Position numbers and translations under genes: made by a program. From Streptomyces sp. MJM8645 (GTDB lineage Bacteria > Actinomycetota > Actinomycetes > Streptomycetales > Streptomycetaceae): a stretch of 64,000 bases of DNA. Of this stretch, positions 8,288-16,992 are shown piece after piece. Location of the stretch: assembly GCF_001625365.1 (NCBI RefSeq), contig NZ_LJJF01000002.1, positions 558,001 through 622,000 on the forward strand, given 5' to 3'. The notes below the pieces were generated by a model, which worked only from the letters and a program-made list of their open reading frames with translations, did not search any database and was not told the origin of the DNA. Position 1 is the stretch's first letter; every line of letters starts with the position of its first letter.

Positions 8288-9211
8288 GTGCGCGAGACAC
8301 GGAGAGCCGCGGAGCGGCAGACGGCGGCGCCGGCCGCCGCCGGGCGCGGGGCACGCCTCACGGGCCTGGCCGCGCTCCAGCGGCAGGTGGGGAACGCCGC
8401 GGTGACACGCCAGGTGCAGCGCCAGAAGGGCGGCCTGAACGAGCACTACGCCACGAGGCCCACCGAGCACCCCGAGTGGGGGCCGTACCAGGAGCTGACG
8501 AAGGCCGCGGGCATTCCGCAGCCCCAGGCCGACGCCGCCTGGCAACTGCTGCTCGGCGGGGTCGACTCGCAGGGCGCGCTGAACGACGAGGCCGTGGCGA
8601 AGACGAAGGACCGGCAGGAGCAGCGCGAGCTCCGGGCGTCGAACACCTGGTACCAGGAGTTCGTCAAGCTCATCGCCGAGCACCTGGAGATCGAGACGCC
8701 CACCATGGCCCTGTGGGCGGGCGGCATCGAGACCAGCGACTACGCGTACCGAAAGGGCCACACGCCGCTGGGGCGGACCCGGATCGGCGGCGTGCTCAAC
8801 GTCCTGGAGCTGCACCCGGACTGGAAGCTGACGGGGCCGATGTGGAGCGTCCTGTCCAAGGCCTTCGTGTCCCGCGCGACCGGCCCCGTGCACATCTTCG
8901 TACGGGCCTACGCTCCGGAGAGCATCCTGATCAGGCTGGAAGTCCCGGAACTACGGCTGGTCCAGCGGCTGAACCCGGACGTGAAACTGATCTGGCACCC
9001 CGTGTACACCGCTCCCGGCGGGCAGATGAGGGAGATCTCGAAGGACTGCCGACTCGTCGACAACGCGGAGTACGACGGGCGGGACACGTGCGTGAGCGCC
9101 CTCGTCCAGTACCTCAGGATGTTCCACGACGACAGCAACACCGAGGCCGCCCCCGCCCACAAGAGCATGGAGCAGCTGCTCGTCGCGAACGGGCACAAGG
9201 ACGGCGTCTGA
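8288..9211 (+). CDS. Possible eCIS-associated effector with CD38-like C-terminal domain
   Basis: A 307-residue protein from GTG 8288 (GGGGAGG upstream). Residues 28-46 contain ALQRQVGNAAVTRQVQRQ, the LQRxxGNxAV motif common at the start of proteins linked to extracellular contractile injection systems (eCIS) and DUF4157 proteins in Streptomyces. The C-terminal part (139-240) recalls the ADP-ribosyl cyclase/CD38 fold: LW143AGG, TPLGRTRIGG in the place of TLEDTLLG, W186 in 'PMWSVLSKAFVSRATGPVH' and E218 in 'SILIRLEV'. In CD38 two tryptophans and a glutamate at such places are catalytic; the TLED glutamate is absent here. A NAD-cleaving cargo is inference from remembered motifs. No eCIS structural genes are in the window. 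Confidence 0.6.
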   Translation: MRETRRAAERQTAAPAAAGRGARLTGLAALQRQVGNAAVTRQVQRQKGGLNEHYATRPTEHPEWGPYQELTKAAGIPQPQADAAWQLLLGGVDSQGALNDEAVAKTKDRQEQRELRASNTWYQEFVKLIAEHLEIETPTMALWAGGIETSDYAYRKGHTPLGRTRIGGVLNVLELHPDWKLTGPMWSVLSKAFVSRATGPVHIFVRAYAPESILIRLEVPELRLVQRLNPDVKLIWHPVYTAPGGQMREISKDCRLVDNAEYDGRDTCVSALVQYLRMFHDDSNTEAAPAHKSMEQLLVANGHKDGV

Positions 9212-9396
9212 GGCTGCGGCCCGCACGCAGCGCTCTCCGGCTTCGGCCGGGCACACCTCGTCAACTGTCCGGCGGACAAGGCCCATCGGTTTCTGGGACA
9301 GGATCGGGATACTTCCCGCACCTGCCTGTGAACGACCCTCGCCTACGGTGATCACACCCGGTGAACCTCACCGGTCGAACGACATCGGGAGACCTC

Positions 9397-10065
9397 ATGC
9401 GCACGCGCCGCCTCGCCCTCACCGCCGCCGCCGTCGCGGCGCTCGCCGCCACCGCGACGGCCTGCGGGCCGGACAACAGCGACACGGGCTCCACCGCCGC
9501 CAGCCCCGCGGCCACCGCCGCCGCGACCAACGGGGCCGCGACCGCACCCACCGGGGCCGCACCCGCCGGGGCCTCGCCGACGAAGGCCGCCGCCGCGCCC
9601 ACGACGCCCTCCACACCGAAGTCGCCCGACGCGCCCTCCGCCCCCGCCGCCGACAAGACCGGCTACGGCCAGGCCTGCGGCGCCAACGACCTCGCCCTCA
9701 GCGCGAAGTCCGAATCCCAGGCCGGCGGCTACCTCCTGATCACGGCCAAAGCCAAGCCGGGCATCACCTGCACGCTCCCCGCGACCCACCCCACCATCGC
9801 GTTCGGCTCGCGCGGCATCGAGGCCGCCAACGCCGAACAGTCCACCGGCGAACCGATCACCCTGAGCGGCGCCAAGGTCGCGTACGCGGGCATCATGACG
9901 AAGACCACCAACACCAACCAGGCGATCCAGTTCACCGACGTCATCGTGGGCATCGGCAACGCCGACCCCAACCCGGCCAGCATCGCCGTCGGCACCACGC
10001 CGGTCGACAAGCCGATCGTCACCAACTGGCACACCGTTGCGAAGGACGCCGTCCCCGGCCTCTGA
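9397..10065 (+). CDS. DUF4232-type lipoprotein
   Basis: A 222-residue protein. The ATG at 9397 has GGGA upstream and starts a lipoprotein signal (MRTRRLALTAAAVAALAATATAC) ending in a lipobox-type Cys. Residues 24-95 are a low-complexity Ala/Thr/Pro spacer that would cross the cell wall. The C-terminal domain (about 98-222) begins with CGANDLALS and has the pattern of the DUF4232 family of actinobacterial surface lipoproteins, function unknown. Likely anchored to the outer face of the membrane. Single gene. Confidence 0.8.
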   Translation: MRTRRLALTAAAVAALAATATACGPDNSDTGSTAASPAATAAATNGAATAPTGAAPAGASPTKAAAAPTTPSTPKSPDAPSAPAADKTGYGQACGANDLALSAKSESQAGGYLLITAKAKPGITCTLPATHPTIAFGSRGIEAANAEQSTGEPITLSGAKVAYAGIMTKTTNTNQAIQFTDVIVGIGNADPNPASIAVGTTPVDKPIVTNWHTVAKDAVPGL

Positions 10066-10148
10066 CGGCCGTTCACCGGAGGGGCGCGGGCCGGCCGTAC
10101 GACGGCGACGACGACGGCCGCCGTACGGGCCTGCGCTGTTGCGCTGGT

Positions 10149-10475
10149 TCAGCTCAGAAAGTCGACGCGGTCGATGAGGCCTTCGCGCACCCGGTAGGCC
10201 ACCAGGACGCGGACCGGCTCGTCGGCCAGGCCGTGGGCGACTTCGTGGTCGACCACCCAGTCGCCTTCGCTGAGCCGCCCCACGATCTCCGCCCGGCAGC
10301 GGCCCTTGGCGAACTGTCCGGCGTACCTGTCGCGCAGCGCCTGCCGGCCCTGGAGTCGGGTGCCGTCGGCCCGGTGGATCGTGATGTCCTCGGCGTAGGT
10401 GGCGACGAAGGCGTCGATGTCGTGGCTGTTGTAGGCGGCGAGCTGCTGCTCGACCACGTCGCGCGGTTCGGTCAT
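10149..10475 (-). CDS. SnoaL-like / NTF2-like domain protein
   Basis: A 108-residue protein from ATG 10475. Its pattern (VVEQQLAAYNSHDIDAFVATYAEDITIH, then a strand-rich half ending in VAYRVREGLIDRVDFLS) is that of small SnoaL-like NTF2-fold proteins, which form a cone-shaped pocket and act as isomerases, cyclases or binding proteins. A GAGGAAG site is present but about 17 bases away. It lies 80 bases after the M20 peptidase on the same strand, and the gap is filled with GGGTTAC/GGGTTGC-like short repeats. It may be co-transcribed; the substrate is unknown. Confidence 0.8.
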   Translation of the reverse strand: MTEPRDVVEQQLAAYNSHDIDAFVATYAEDITIHRADGTRLQGRQALRDRYAGQFAKGRCRAEIVGRLSEGDWVVDHEVAHGLADEPVRVLVAYRVREGLIDRVDFLS

Positions 10476-10555
10476 GTGGTTGATCGTTTCTTCCTCGGTG
10501 TACGGGTTACGGGTTGCGGGTTCAGCAGGGCTGCGTGCTACGGGTTCGGCCGGGC

Positions 10556-11740
10556 TCAGGCCGCGAGACGGCGGGTGGCGAGTTCGGCGTAGAGCGCGGC
10601 CCCGTCGGGGAGCACCGCGTCGTCGAACTCCGCGTAGGGCGAGTGGTTGACCGGCAGGTCGTCGGGGTCGGTCCCCTTCGGGGCGGCGCCGAGCCACACG
10701 AGCGATCCCGGCACGGCGTCCAGGACCCGGGAGAAGTCCTCCGACCCGGTCATCGGGTTCGGCATCGACTGGAAGCGCTCCTCGCCGAAGACCTCCCGGA
10801 CGGTGTCCGCCAGGAAGTCGGTCTCGGCCCCGTCGGTCACGGTCACCGGGTACTGGGGAAGGAACTCGACCTCGGCCCGCAGGCCGTGGGCGGCCGCGAT
10901 GGCCCTGACCAGCTCGACCGTGGTGTCGGCGACCTTGGACTGCGCCTCGGCGGAGAAGGTGCGCATGGTCGCCTCGAAGTAGGCGGTCTCGGGGATGATG
11001 TTGCGCTGGGTGCCGGCCTGGATCAGCCCGACGGTGACCACCACCGGATCGAACACGTCGAAGCGGCGGGTCACCATGGTCTGCAGGGCGGTGACCATCT
11101 CGCAGGCCGCCGGGATGGGGTCCTTGGCCCGGTGCGGCACCGAGCCGTGGCCGCCCGCGCCATGGACGGTGACGTTCAGCGCGGCGGAAGCGGCCATGAT
11201 CGGCCCGCGCCGGGAGCCGAACTCCCCGTGCCGCATGGCCGACGACACGTGCAGGGCGTAGGCGGCGACGGGGCGCCTGCCTGCCGCGTCGAGGACGCCC
11301 TCGGCCAGCATGGCTCCGGCTCCGTCCCACCCCTCCTCGCCCGGTTGGAACATGAAGACCACGTCGCCGTGGAGCTGTTCCCGCCGTGCGGCCAGCAGGT
11401 GTGCGGCACCCGCGAGCATGGTGGTGTGCAGATCGTGTCCGCAGGCGTGCATGGCCCCGTTGTCGGCGGCGAACGGCAGCGGGGCCTTCTCGGCGACCGG
11501 CAGGCCGTCCATGTCGCCGCGCAGCAGCACCGCCGGCCCCGGGCGGCCGCCGCGCAGCACCGCGGTGACCGAACTCAGCGCCGAGCCCTGGCTCACCTCC
11601 AGCGGCAGGCCGTCCAGGGCCCGCAGCACCCGCTCCTGGGTGCGCGGCAGGGCCAGGCCCAACTCGGGGAACCGGTGCAGGTCGTGGCGCAGCCGGACCA
11701 GGTCCGGGGCCAGAGCGAGAGCGTCGTCGTGCAGGGACAC
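10556..11740 (-). CDS. M20 family metallopeptidase / amidohydrolase (aminoacylase-type)
   Basis: A 394-residue protein from GTG 11740 with GGAGGT immediately upstream. Metal-binding motifs of the M20D hydrolases are present: HACGHDLHTTM (Cys and His), FQPGEEGWDGA (the catalytic Glu pair), HVSS, HGAGGHGS in the dimerisation domain, and MTGSEDFS near the C-terminus. These enzymes hydrolyse N-acyl amino acids or small amides with divalent metal. A divergent Lrp-type gene at 11891 is the obvious regulator, so the substrate is probably an N-acyl amino acid or dipeptide. Confidence 0.88.
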   Translation of the reverse strand: MSLHDDALALAPDLVRLRHDLHRFPELGLALPRTQERVLRALDGLPLEVSQGSALSSVTAVLRGGRPGPAVLLRGDMDGLPVAEKAPLPFAADNGAMHACGHDLHTTMLAGAAHLLAARREQLHGDVVFMFQPGEEGWDGAGAMLAEGVLDAAGRRPVAAYALHVSSAMRHGEFGSRRGPIMAASAALNVTVHGAGGHGSVPHRAKDPIPAACEMVTALQTMVTRRFDVFDPVVVTVGLIQAGTQRNIIPETAYFEATMRTFSAEAQSKVADTTVELVRAIAAAHGLRAEVEFLPQYPVTVTDGAETDFLADTVREVFGEERFQSMPNPMTGSEDFSRVLDAVPGSLVWLGAAPKGTDPDDLPVNHSPYAEFDDAVLPDGAALYAELATRRLAA

Positions 11741-11890
11741 GGGCACCTCCGTCGATCCCGCGCGTGGCGGGAACTTGTGCAGAGCGATCTTGTTCCGTGA
11801 TTCTGGATCTCGCGGCGGGATCTGCCCGCGATTTCGCAGGATCACGCCACCAGGAGGCCCTTCGATGCACGAATCCACCGGCAGCCGACG

Positions 11891-12982
11891 GTGACCGGCG
11901 CCCCCACGACCAGCACCGCGACGACCGGCGCCGAGGTGACCGGCGCCGAGGTGACGGTGGACGAGCTGGACCTCGCCCTGGTGAACGCGCTGCAGCTGCG
12001 GCCCCGCGCACCCTGGTCGCTGCTCGGCCAGGCCCTCGGGATCAGCCCGGTCACCGCCGCCCGCCGCTGGCACCGACTCTCGCAGGCCGGGATCGCCTGG
12101 GTGACCGCCTACGGTCTGCCGCACCCCGAGGACCGCGGGTGCGTCGCCTATCTCGACCTCGACTGTGCTCCCGGCCGGCTCCGGCAGATCGCCGACGAGC
12201 TGGCCGAGGACCCGCACGTGATGAGCATCGAACACGTCGCCCAGGGCTGCGACCTGGTCGTCACCGTGGCCTTCACCGACCTGGCGACGGTCTCCCGGTA
12301 CACCGCCGAACGGCTCGGCCCACTCCCCGGGGTCAACGCCGTCCGCGTCCACCTGGCAACCGGCTTCTACGCCGAGGGGATCCGCTGGCGACTGGACTCG
12401 CTGGACCAGGCCCAGCGGGTGGAACTGCACGACGATCACCTGGCGGGCTACGGGACGCCGTCCGGCGTGCGAGCCGAAGTCCGGGAAGAAGACCGGGAGT
12501 TGCTCATCAGACTGGGCGTCGACGGCCGCCTCGGCCAAGCCGAGCTGGCCGCCGCCACCGGGCTCAGCCCGTCCACGCTGCGCCGGCGCCTCGACCGGCT
12601 GGCCGCCTCCGACGCGATCCGCTTCCGCTGCGAGATCGCCGCCCGCGACGCCGGCCGGCCGGTCCTGGCGACCTTCCGGGCCGACCTCCCCCCGGAGCGG
12701 CTCGACGAGGTCGGCCCCCAGCTCGCCAGACTCCCCGAGGTCCGGCTGTGCGTGTCCGTCACCGGCCCGCACAACCTCCTGCTCTCCGTCTGGCAGCGCT
12801 CCCTCGCCGACGTCCAGCGGCTGGAAACCGCTCTCGCCCGCAGGTTCCCCGACCTGCGGGTGGCCGAGCGCCGCGTGTCGCTGCGCACCGTGAAGCGGAT
12901 GGGCCGGATCCTCGACGGGGACGGACGCGCGGTCCGCGCCGTTCCGCTGGACATCTGGCGGGATCCGATCCCGCTCTCCTGA
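11891..12982 (+). CDS. Lrp/AsnC family regulator with two HTH-RAM units
   Basis: A 363-residue protein, twice the length of a normal Lrp. Unit 1 has an AsnC helix-turn-helix (LDLALVNALQLRPRAPWSLLGQALGISPVTAARRWHRL region, about 22-65) and an effector-binding RAM-like domain (80-160). Unit 2 repeats this (RLGQAELAAATGLSPSTLRRRLDRL, about 205-232, then 245-330). Divergent from the M20 gene. The GTG at 11891 is accepted, though the first ~20 residues come from a 15-bp tandem repeat (GACCGGCGCCGAGGT), so a later GTG is possible. Confidence 0.85.
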   Translation: MTGAPTTSTATTGAEVTGAEVTVDELDLALVNALQLRPRAPWSLLGQALGISPVTAARRWHRLSQAGIAWVTAYGLPHPEDRGCVAYLDLDCAPGRLRQIADELAEDPHVMSIEHVAQGCDLVVTVAFTDLATVSRYTAERLGPLPGVNAVRVHLATGFYAEGIRWRLDSLDQAQRVELHDDHLAGYGTPSGVRAEVREEDRELLIRLGVDGRLGQAELAAATGLSPSTLRRRLDRLAASDAIRFRCEIAARDAGRPVLATFRADLPPERLDEVGPQLARLPEVRLCVSVTGPHNLLLSVWQRSLADVQRLETALARRFPDLRVAERRVSLRTVKRMGRILDGDGRAVRAVPLDIWRDPIPLS

Positions 12983-13186
12983 CGGCCGTTCAGGTCGGTC
13001 CCTGCTGCAGCGCGCCGTCACCAGGAGCTGCGGGCCGCCTCGCGCAGGCCCGGCGGCCCGCCCGTGTGTTCCGGCCATTTCCGGGCGTAGGCGCCCGTAC
13101 CGGCCGCCCCGGTGGGCAGGATGGCCGACGGCCCGCGCCGCTGCCCGGCCGGGCCCCGCAGACCGATCGGAAGGCAGGGACCAGCC

Positions 13187-14023
13187 ATGCCCACGAGCGC
13201 ACGGCGATGCACCGTGGCGGCGACCGTCTGCGCCGCACTCATCGGCGCAGTCGGCCTCCTCGCACCATCCGCCCAGGCCCAGGCCCAGGCCCCGACCTCC
13301 GTACAGGCACCGGCGACCGTGTCGTCGACGGCGGACCGGCCCCGGGACACCACCACGCCCCCGGGCACCGAGGGGCAGTCCACCACGGTCACCCGTCCCG
13401 ACGGCACCCAGGCGCGGTTCGCGGTCTTCTCGACCGCCGACGGCACCGGCGGGACCATCTGGTACCAGACGCAGTCGTCCTCCGGTGGCCCGTTCGGCGC
13501 CTGGAGCCAGGTCAACGGCATGAGCCTCAGCTACCGGAACCAGGTGCTCACCGCCGCCGCGGACGCCGACGGCGCCCTGGAGGTGTTCACCATCGGGTAC
13601 CAGTCGTCGGTCCTGGTACGGATGCACCAGGCGGGCCCGGACGGGCCGTGGTCGGCGCCCGAGCCCTTCGGCCCCGCCGGGGGGCTGGTGCCGAGGTTCT
13701 TCGGGGTGCCGGTGGCCTTCCAGCGGGCGGACGGCGCGCTGGCCTTCTTCGAGGTCTACCAGGGTTCGAGCAGCCCGCAGTTGTACGTCAACGAGCAGAG
13801 CTCCCCCGGCATCTGGGGCTCCTGGACCAACCTGGGCACCGGTCCGCTGTCGGAGGCGGTGGCCACCCCCTCCTCCGTCACCGAGGCGGCCGACGGGAGG
13901 CTGACGGTGCTCGCGCACATGTGGAACGGCCCCTCATTGTCCGCCGAGATCTCCGAGCAGGCCCCGGGCGGTGCCTGGGGCCCCTGGCGCGACTGCCGCA
14001 ACGGCGGCTGCGCCGGGGGCTGA
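13187..14023 (+). CDS. Secreted beta-propeller (PLL-lectin-like) protein
   Basis: A 278-residue protein from ATG 13187 (AAGGCAGGGA upstream). A signal peptide (residues 1-30, ending APSAQA) is followed by an Ala/Pro/Thr linker and then repeated blades of ~45-50 residues with patterns like 'GTIWYQTQSS...GPFGAWSQVNG', 'VLVRMHQAGPDGPWSAPEPFG' and 'PQLYVNEQSSPGIWGSWTNLG'. The recurring W-x-x-W/G-x-W spacing is typical of PLL-type fucose-binding and related actinobacterial propellers. A carbohydrate-binding extracellular role is likely; no catalytic domain is visible. Confidence 0.75.
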   Translation: MPTSARRCTVAATVCAALIGAVGLLAPSAQAQAQAPTSVQAPATVSSTADRPRDTTTPPGTEGQSTTVTRPDGTQARFAVFSTADGTGGTIWYQTQSSSGGPFGAWSQVNGMSLSYRNQVLTAAADADGALEVFTIGYQSSVLVRMHQAGPDGPWSAPEPFGPAGGLVPRFFGVPVAFQRADGALAFFEVYQGSSSPQLYVNEQSSPGIWGSWTNLGTGPLSEAVATPSSVTEAADGRLTVLAHMWNGPSLSAEISEQAPGGAWGPWRDCRNGGCAGG

Positions 14024-14190
14024 CCGCCGGCGGCCACGCCCGGAAGCCCCGCGTGGCGGCCGGGAGGCCGAGCACACCGCCCCCCACCGGGATGCCCGGC
14101 GGCCTCGACCACCCCCGGGCCCGAGCCGCCCGAGGCGCTGGCGCAGACTGGGAGACGAACACCCGACCGACCGACCGGAGGACGACACCC

Positions 14191-15054
14191 ATGGCCGACC
14201 GGCCCCTGACGCTGATGGCAGTCCACGCCCACCCCGACGACGAGGCCACCTCGACCGGCGGCGTCCTCGCCCGCTACGCCGCCGAGGGCATCCGCACCGT
14301 CCTCGTCACCTGTACCGACGGCGCCTGCGGCGACGGCCCCGGCGGCGCCAAGCCGGGCGAGGAGGGCCACGACCCCGCCGCCATCGCCGAACTGCGCCGC
14401 CAGGAACTCGAAGCCAGCTGCCGGATCCTCGGGGTCGACCACCTCGAACTGCTCGGCTACGGCGACTCCGGGATGATGGGCTGGCCCGCCAACGACGCTC
14501 CTGGATCGTTCTGGAGCACCCCCGTCGCCGACGGCGCCGCCCGGCTCGCCGACCTGATGCTCCGCTACCGGCCCGACGTCGTCGTGACCTACGACGAGAA
14601 CGGCTTCTACGGCCACCCCGACCACATCCAGGCCAACCGCATCACCATGGCCGCCCTCACCCAGGCCGCCCTGACGCCCAAGGTGTACTGGACCACGGCG
14701 CCGCACTCGATGATGCAGCGCTTCGGCGAGCTCATGCGCGAGTTCGGCACCGACGGGGACAACGGCGCTGACAGGGCTGACGGGGACAACCCGGAGCCCA
14801 CCGGGGAGGCCATGGAGCTGCCCCCGATCGGGCTGCCCGACGAGGAGATCACCACCTGGGTGGACGCCACCGCCTTCGGCGGGCAGAAGTACGACGCGCT
14901 GCTCGCGCACGCCAGCCAGGGCGAGAACATCTTCTTCCTGAAGATGGGCCGGGAGCGGTTCACCGAACTGATGGGCGTGGAGACGTTCGTCCGGGTCCTC
15001 GACACCACCGGCGCGGCGCTGCCCGAGAAGGACCTGTTCACCGGCCTGCGCTGA
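14191..15054 (+). CDS. PIG-L/LmbE family deacetylase (mycothiol S-conjugate amidase-like)
   Basis: A 287-residue protein with GGAG before ATG 14191. The metal motif is HAHPDDEATSTGG (13-25) with Asp as catalytic base, and the third ligand is in GHPDHIQANR. The overall order matches the MshB/Mca group of zinc deacetylases of mycothiol metabolism, which are 280-300 residues. An acidic insert GTDGDNGADRADGDN near 190-205 has an internal repeat and interrupts the fold in a surface loop. It could be Mca-like or a general N-acetylglucosaminyl deacetylase. A strong hairpin follows the stop. Confidence 0.8.
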   Translation: MADRPLTLMAVHAHPDDEATSTGGVLARYAAEGIRTVLVTCTDGACGDGPGGAKPGEEGHDPAAIAELRRQELEASCRILGVDHLELLGYGDSGMMGWPANDAPGSFWSTPVADGAARLADLMLRYRPDVVVTYDENGFYGHPDHIQANRITMAALTQAALTPKVYWTTAPHSMMQRFGELMREFGTDGDNGADRADGDNPEPTGEAMELPPIGLPDEEITTWVDATAFGGQKYDALLAHASQGENIFFLKMGRERFTELMGVETFVRVLDTTGAALPEKDLFTGLR

Positions 15055-15087
15055 GCCCCAGAGCAGGCCCGGGGCCTCGGACTAAAC

Positions 15088-15123
15088 GATGCAGGCCACG
15101 CCCGGAAGGGCGTGGCCTGCATC
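15088..15123. terminator. Intrinsic terminator hairpin
   Basis: Perfect 16-bp stem GATGCAGGCCACGCCC with a GGAA (GNRA-type) tetraloop, 33 bases after the deacetylase stop. There is no long T tract, as is usual in Streptomyces. Confidence 0.85.
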
Positions 15124-15251
15124 GCTCCCGCTTGGGGGCAGTTGGCGAGGAGTGAGCCTCGGGGCCGACGGCCGCTTCCGTCGACGGCGCTCAAGGGTCG
15201 GACGCCATGGGTCCGGACCCGACACGGCCCCTGATCGACAAAGATGAGCGC

Positions 15252-15554
15252 ATGGACAGCGAACCTCTACAGATCCCGCTCGATCAGCTCCGACGCGCCT
15301 TCGAGCTGGCACTGCACCACATCGAAGCCTCAGCCGGCAGCACAGTGGCCGTCGAACCTGACTACTTCTGGTCCGTCCCCGGCGACGAACTCTACGACGT
15401 CCCCAACGAACCGAGGACGATCACCATCGGGCAGCTCTCCGAGTCCTGGCACCACCTTGAGCACCTACTCGCCGACCCGGACCGGATCGTGGGCTACCAC
15501 CTGGTCTGGCTCGCCGACGTCCTCCGCGCGATCGGACAGGACCACGTCGGATAG
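15252..15554 (+). CDS. Conserved-looking hypothetical protein
   Basis: A 100-residue acidic protein (MDSEPLQIPLDQLRRAFELALHHIE...). It has no recognisable catalytic motif. A helical N-terminus is followed by 'EPDYFWSVPGDELYDVPNEPRTITIGQLSESWHHLEHLL', giving an aromatic, acidic surface. Its size and composition recall small immunity-type or accessory proteins found singly in Streptomyces genomes, but this is only a resemblance. The ribosome site is weak. Unknown function. Confidence 0.65.
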   Translation: MDSEPLQIPLDQLRRAFELALHHIEASAGSTVAVEPDYFWSVPGDELYDVPNEPRTITIGQLSESWHHLEHLLADPDRIVGYHLVWLADVLRAIGQDHVG

Positions 15555-15611
15555 CCATCGCCCCAGCCAGCGAGGCGGTGCCGGCGCCGGCACCGTGATC
15601 TCTGAAGGTTG

Positions 15612-15775
15612 TCGAAGTCGATGGCGCCGAGCATCAGCGGGCTGTAGTAGGCCAGGCATGGCGTGTCCACCCCTGCGGGGCTGTACTCGGCGAGGATGCC
15701 GATCAGCCGGGGTGTCCCTGCCACGCCCAGGATCACCGGGGTGCTGCCCCGCCCACCCCCGCTCCCCCAGAGTTG
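15612..15775 (-). pseudogene. Gene fragment of unknown family
   Basis: Most of the 295-base gap 15555-15849 reads on the minus strand as a protein-like stretch containing GTPRLIGILAEYSPAG and PCLAYYSPLMLGAIDFDNLQ, with normal Streptomyces codon use. It lacks a start signal and continues into poor sequence on both sides. I see it as the remnant of a lost gene; the family was not identified. Confidence 0.35.
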
Positions 15776-15849
15776 GGAATCGCGCCGGGCGGTCCACGAG
15801 CATCCGATTCGTCGGCCCCGGCCTCGGCGGAACCGGCGAAAGGCATGAC

Positions 15850-16728
15850 ATGACCACCAGCGCTCCCGGCGGCACACTCACCCTGGCCCCCGACCTCGCC
15901 CTCAGCCGGATGGGCTACGGCGCCATGCAGCTGGCCGGCCCCGGCGTCTTCGGTCCCCCCAGGGACCGCGACCAGGCCCTGGCGGTCCTGCGCGAAGCCG
16001 TCGAGCTGGGCATCACCCACATCGACACCAGCGACTACTACGGGCCGTTCGTCGTCAACGAACTCATCAAGGAAGCCCTGCACCCCTACCCGGCCGGACT
16101 GCACATCGTCACCAAGGTCGGTGCCCGCCGCAACGAGACCGGCGACTGGATCCCCTCGCAGGAACCCGCGGACCTCAAGGCCCAGGTCCACGACAACCTC
16201 CGGCACCTCGGCCTGGAGGCCCTGGACGTCGTCAACCTGCGCCTGGACTCGGTGGAGAACATCTCCGATGCGCCCATCGCCGAGCAGTTCGGCGCCTTGG
16301 CCGACCTGCGCCGTCAGGGGCTGATCCGCCACCTGGGCATCAGCGGCGTCTCCGACGCCCAGCTCACCGAGGCGCAGGCCATCGCCCCGGTCGTCACCGT
16401 GCAGAACCTCTACAACCTGGCCAACCGGCAGGACGACTCACTCGTGGACCGCTGCGCGGACCAGAACATCGCCTTCGCCTCGTTCTTCCCCCTGGGCGGC
16501 TTCAGCCCGTTCCAGTCCCAGGTGCTCAACGATGTCGCCGCCCGTCTCGACGCCTCCCCGCAACAGGTCGCACTGGCCTGGCTGTTGCAGCGCTCGGCAA
16601 CCACCGTCCTGATCCCCGGCACCTCCTCCATCGCCCACCTGCGCGAGAACACCGCCGCGGCCGACCTCGTCCTGCCCGCCGACGCCGTCGCCGAACTCGA
16701 CACCATCGGCTCCGCGAGATCGCGGTAG
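15850..16728 (+). CDS. Aldo/keto reductase
   Basis: A 292-residue NADPH-dependent oxidoreductase of the AKR superfamily. The TIM-barrel landmarks are present: 'GITHIDTSDYYGP' carrying the catalytic Asp and Tyr (about residues 55-65), 'IVTKVGARR' with the catalytic Lys, 'LIRHLGISG', 'VTVQNLYNLANRQ' and the C-terminal cofactor segment VLIPGTSSIAHLREN. It is 292 residues, on the short side of the family, and close to bacterial members that reduce aldehydes and ketones. Monocistronic as far as can be seen. Confidence 0.9.
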   Translation: MTTSAPGGTLTLAPDLALSRMGYGAMQLAGPGVFGPPRDRDQALAVLREAVELGITHIDTSDYYGPFVVNELIKEALHPYPAGLHIVTKVGARRNETGDWIPSQEPADLKAQVHDNLRHLGLEALDVVNLRLDSVENISDAPIAEQFGALADLRRQGLIRHLGISGVSDAQLTEAQAIAPVVTVQNLYNLANRQDDSLVDRCADQNIAFASFFPLGGFSPFQSQVLNDVAARLDASPQQVALAWLLQRSATTVLIPGTSSIAHLRENTAAADLVLPADAVAELDTIGSARSR

Positions 16729-16992
16729 TCCTCAACGCGGCTGGCAGCGCTGCTACTTCGACTTCGCCGACGCCACGCCGATCATCGGGGACCACGGCCG
16801 TCGAGCCCATGGGCGGTGTTGCGAACGCCGCGGATCCCGCGTCCTGCGGCGGTTCCCGCACAGCCCGCCGGGATCCGGGTTCCGCCGCGGTTGCGCCCGT
16901 ACGGGTGGCCTTCAGCGCTTCCGGCTCCCCTCCGTTCGCATACGGCACTAGGTTGCTGGGCGACCCGCTGGCCCGCTTCCCGGAGGACACCA

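Noticed and set aside
10556..13918. Very long minus-strand open frame (over 1100 codons)
   Set aside because: Only its first part in coordinates (10556-11740) is the M20 enzyme; the rest is antisense to the Lrp-type and propeller genes and is an artefact of high GC.
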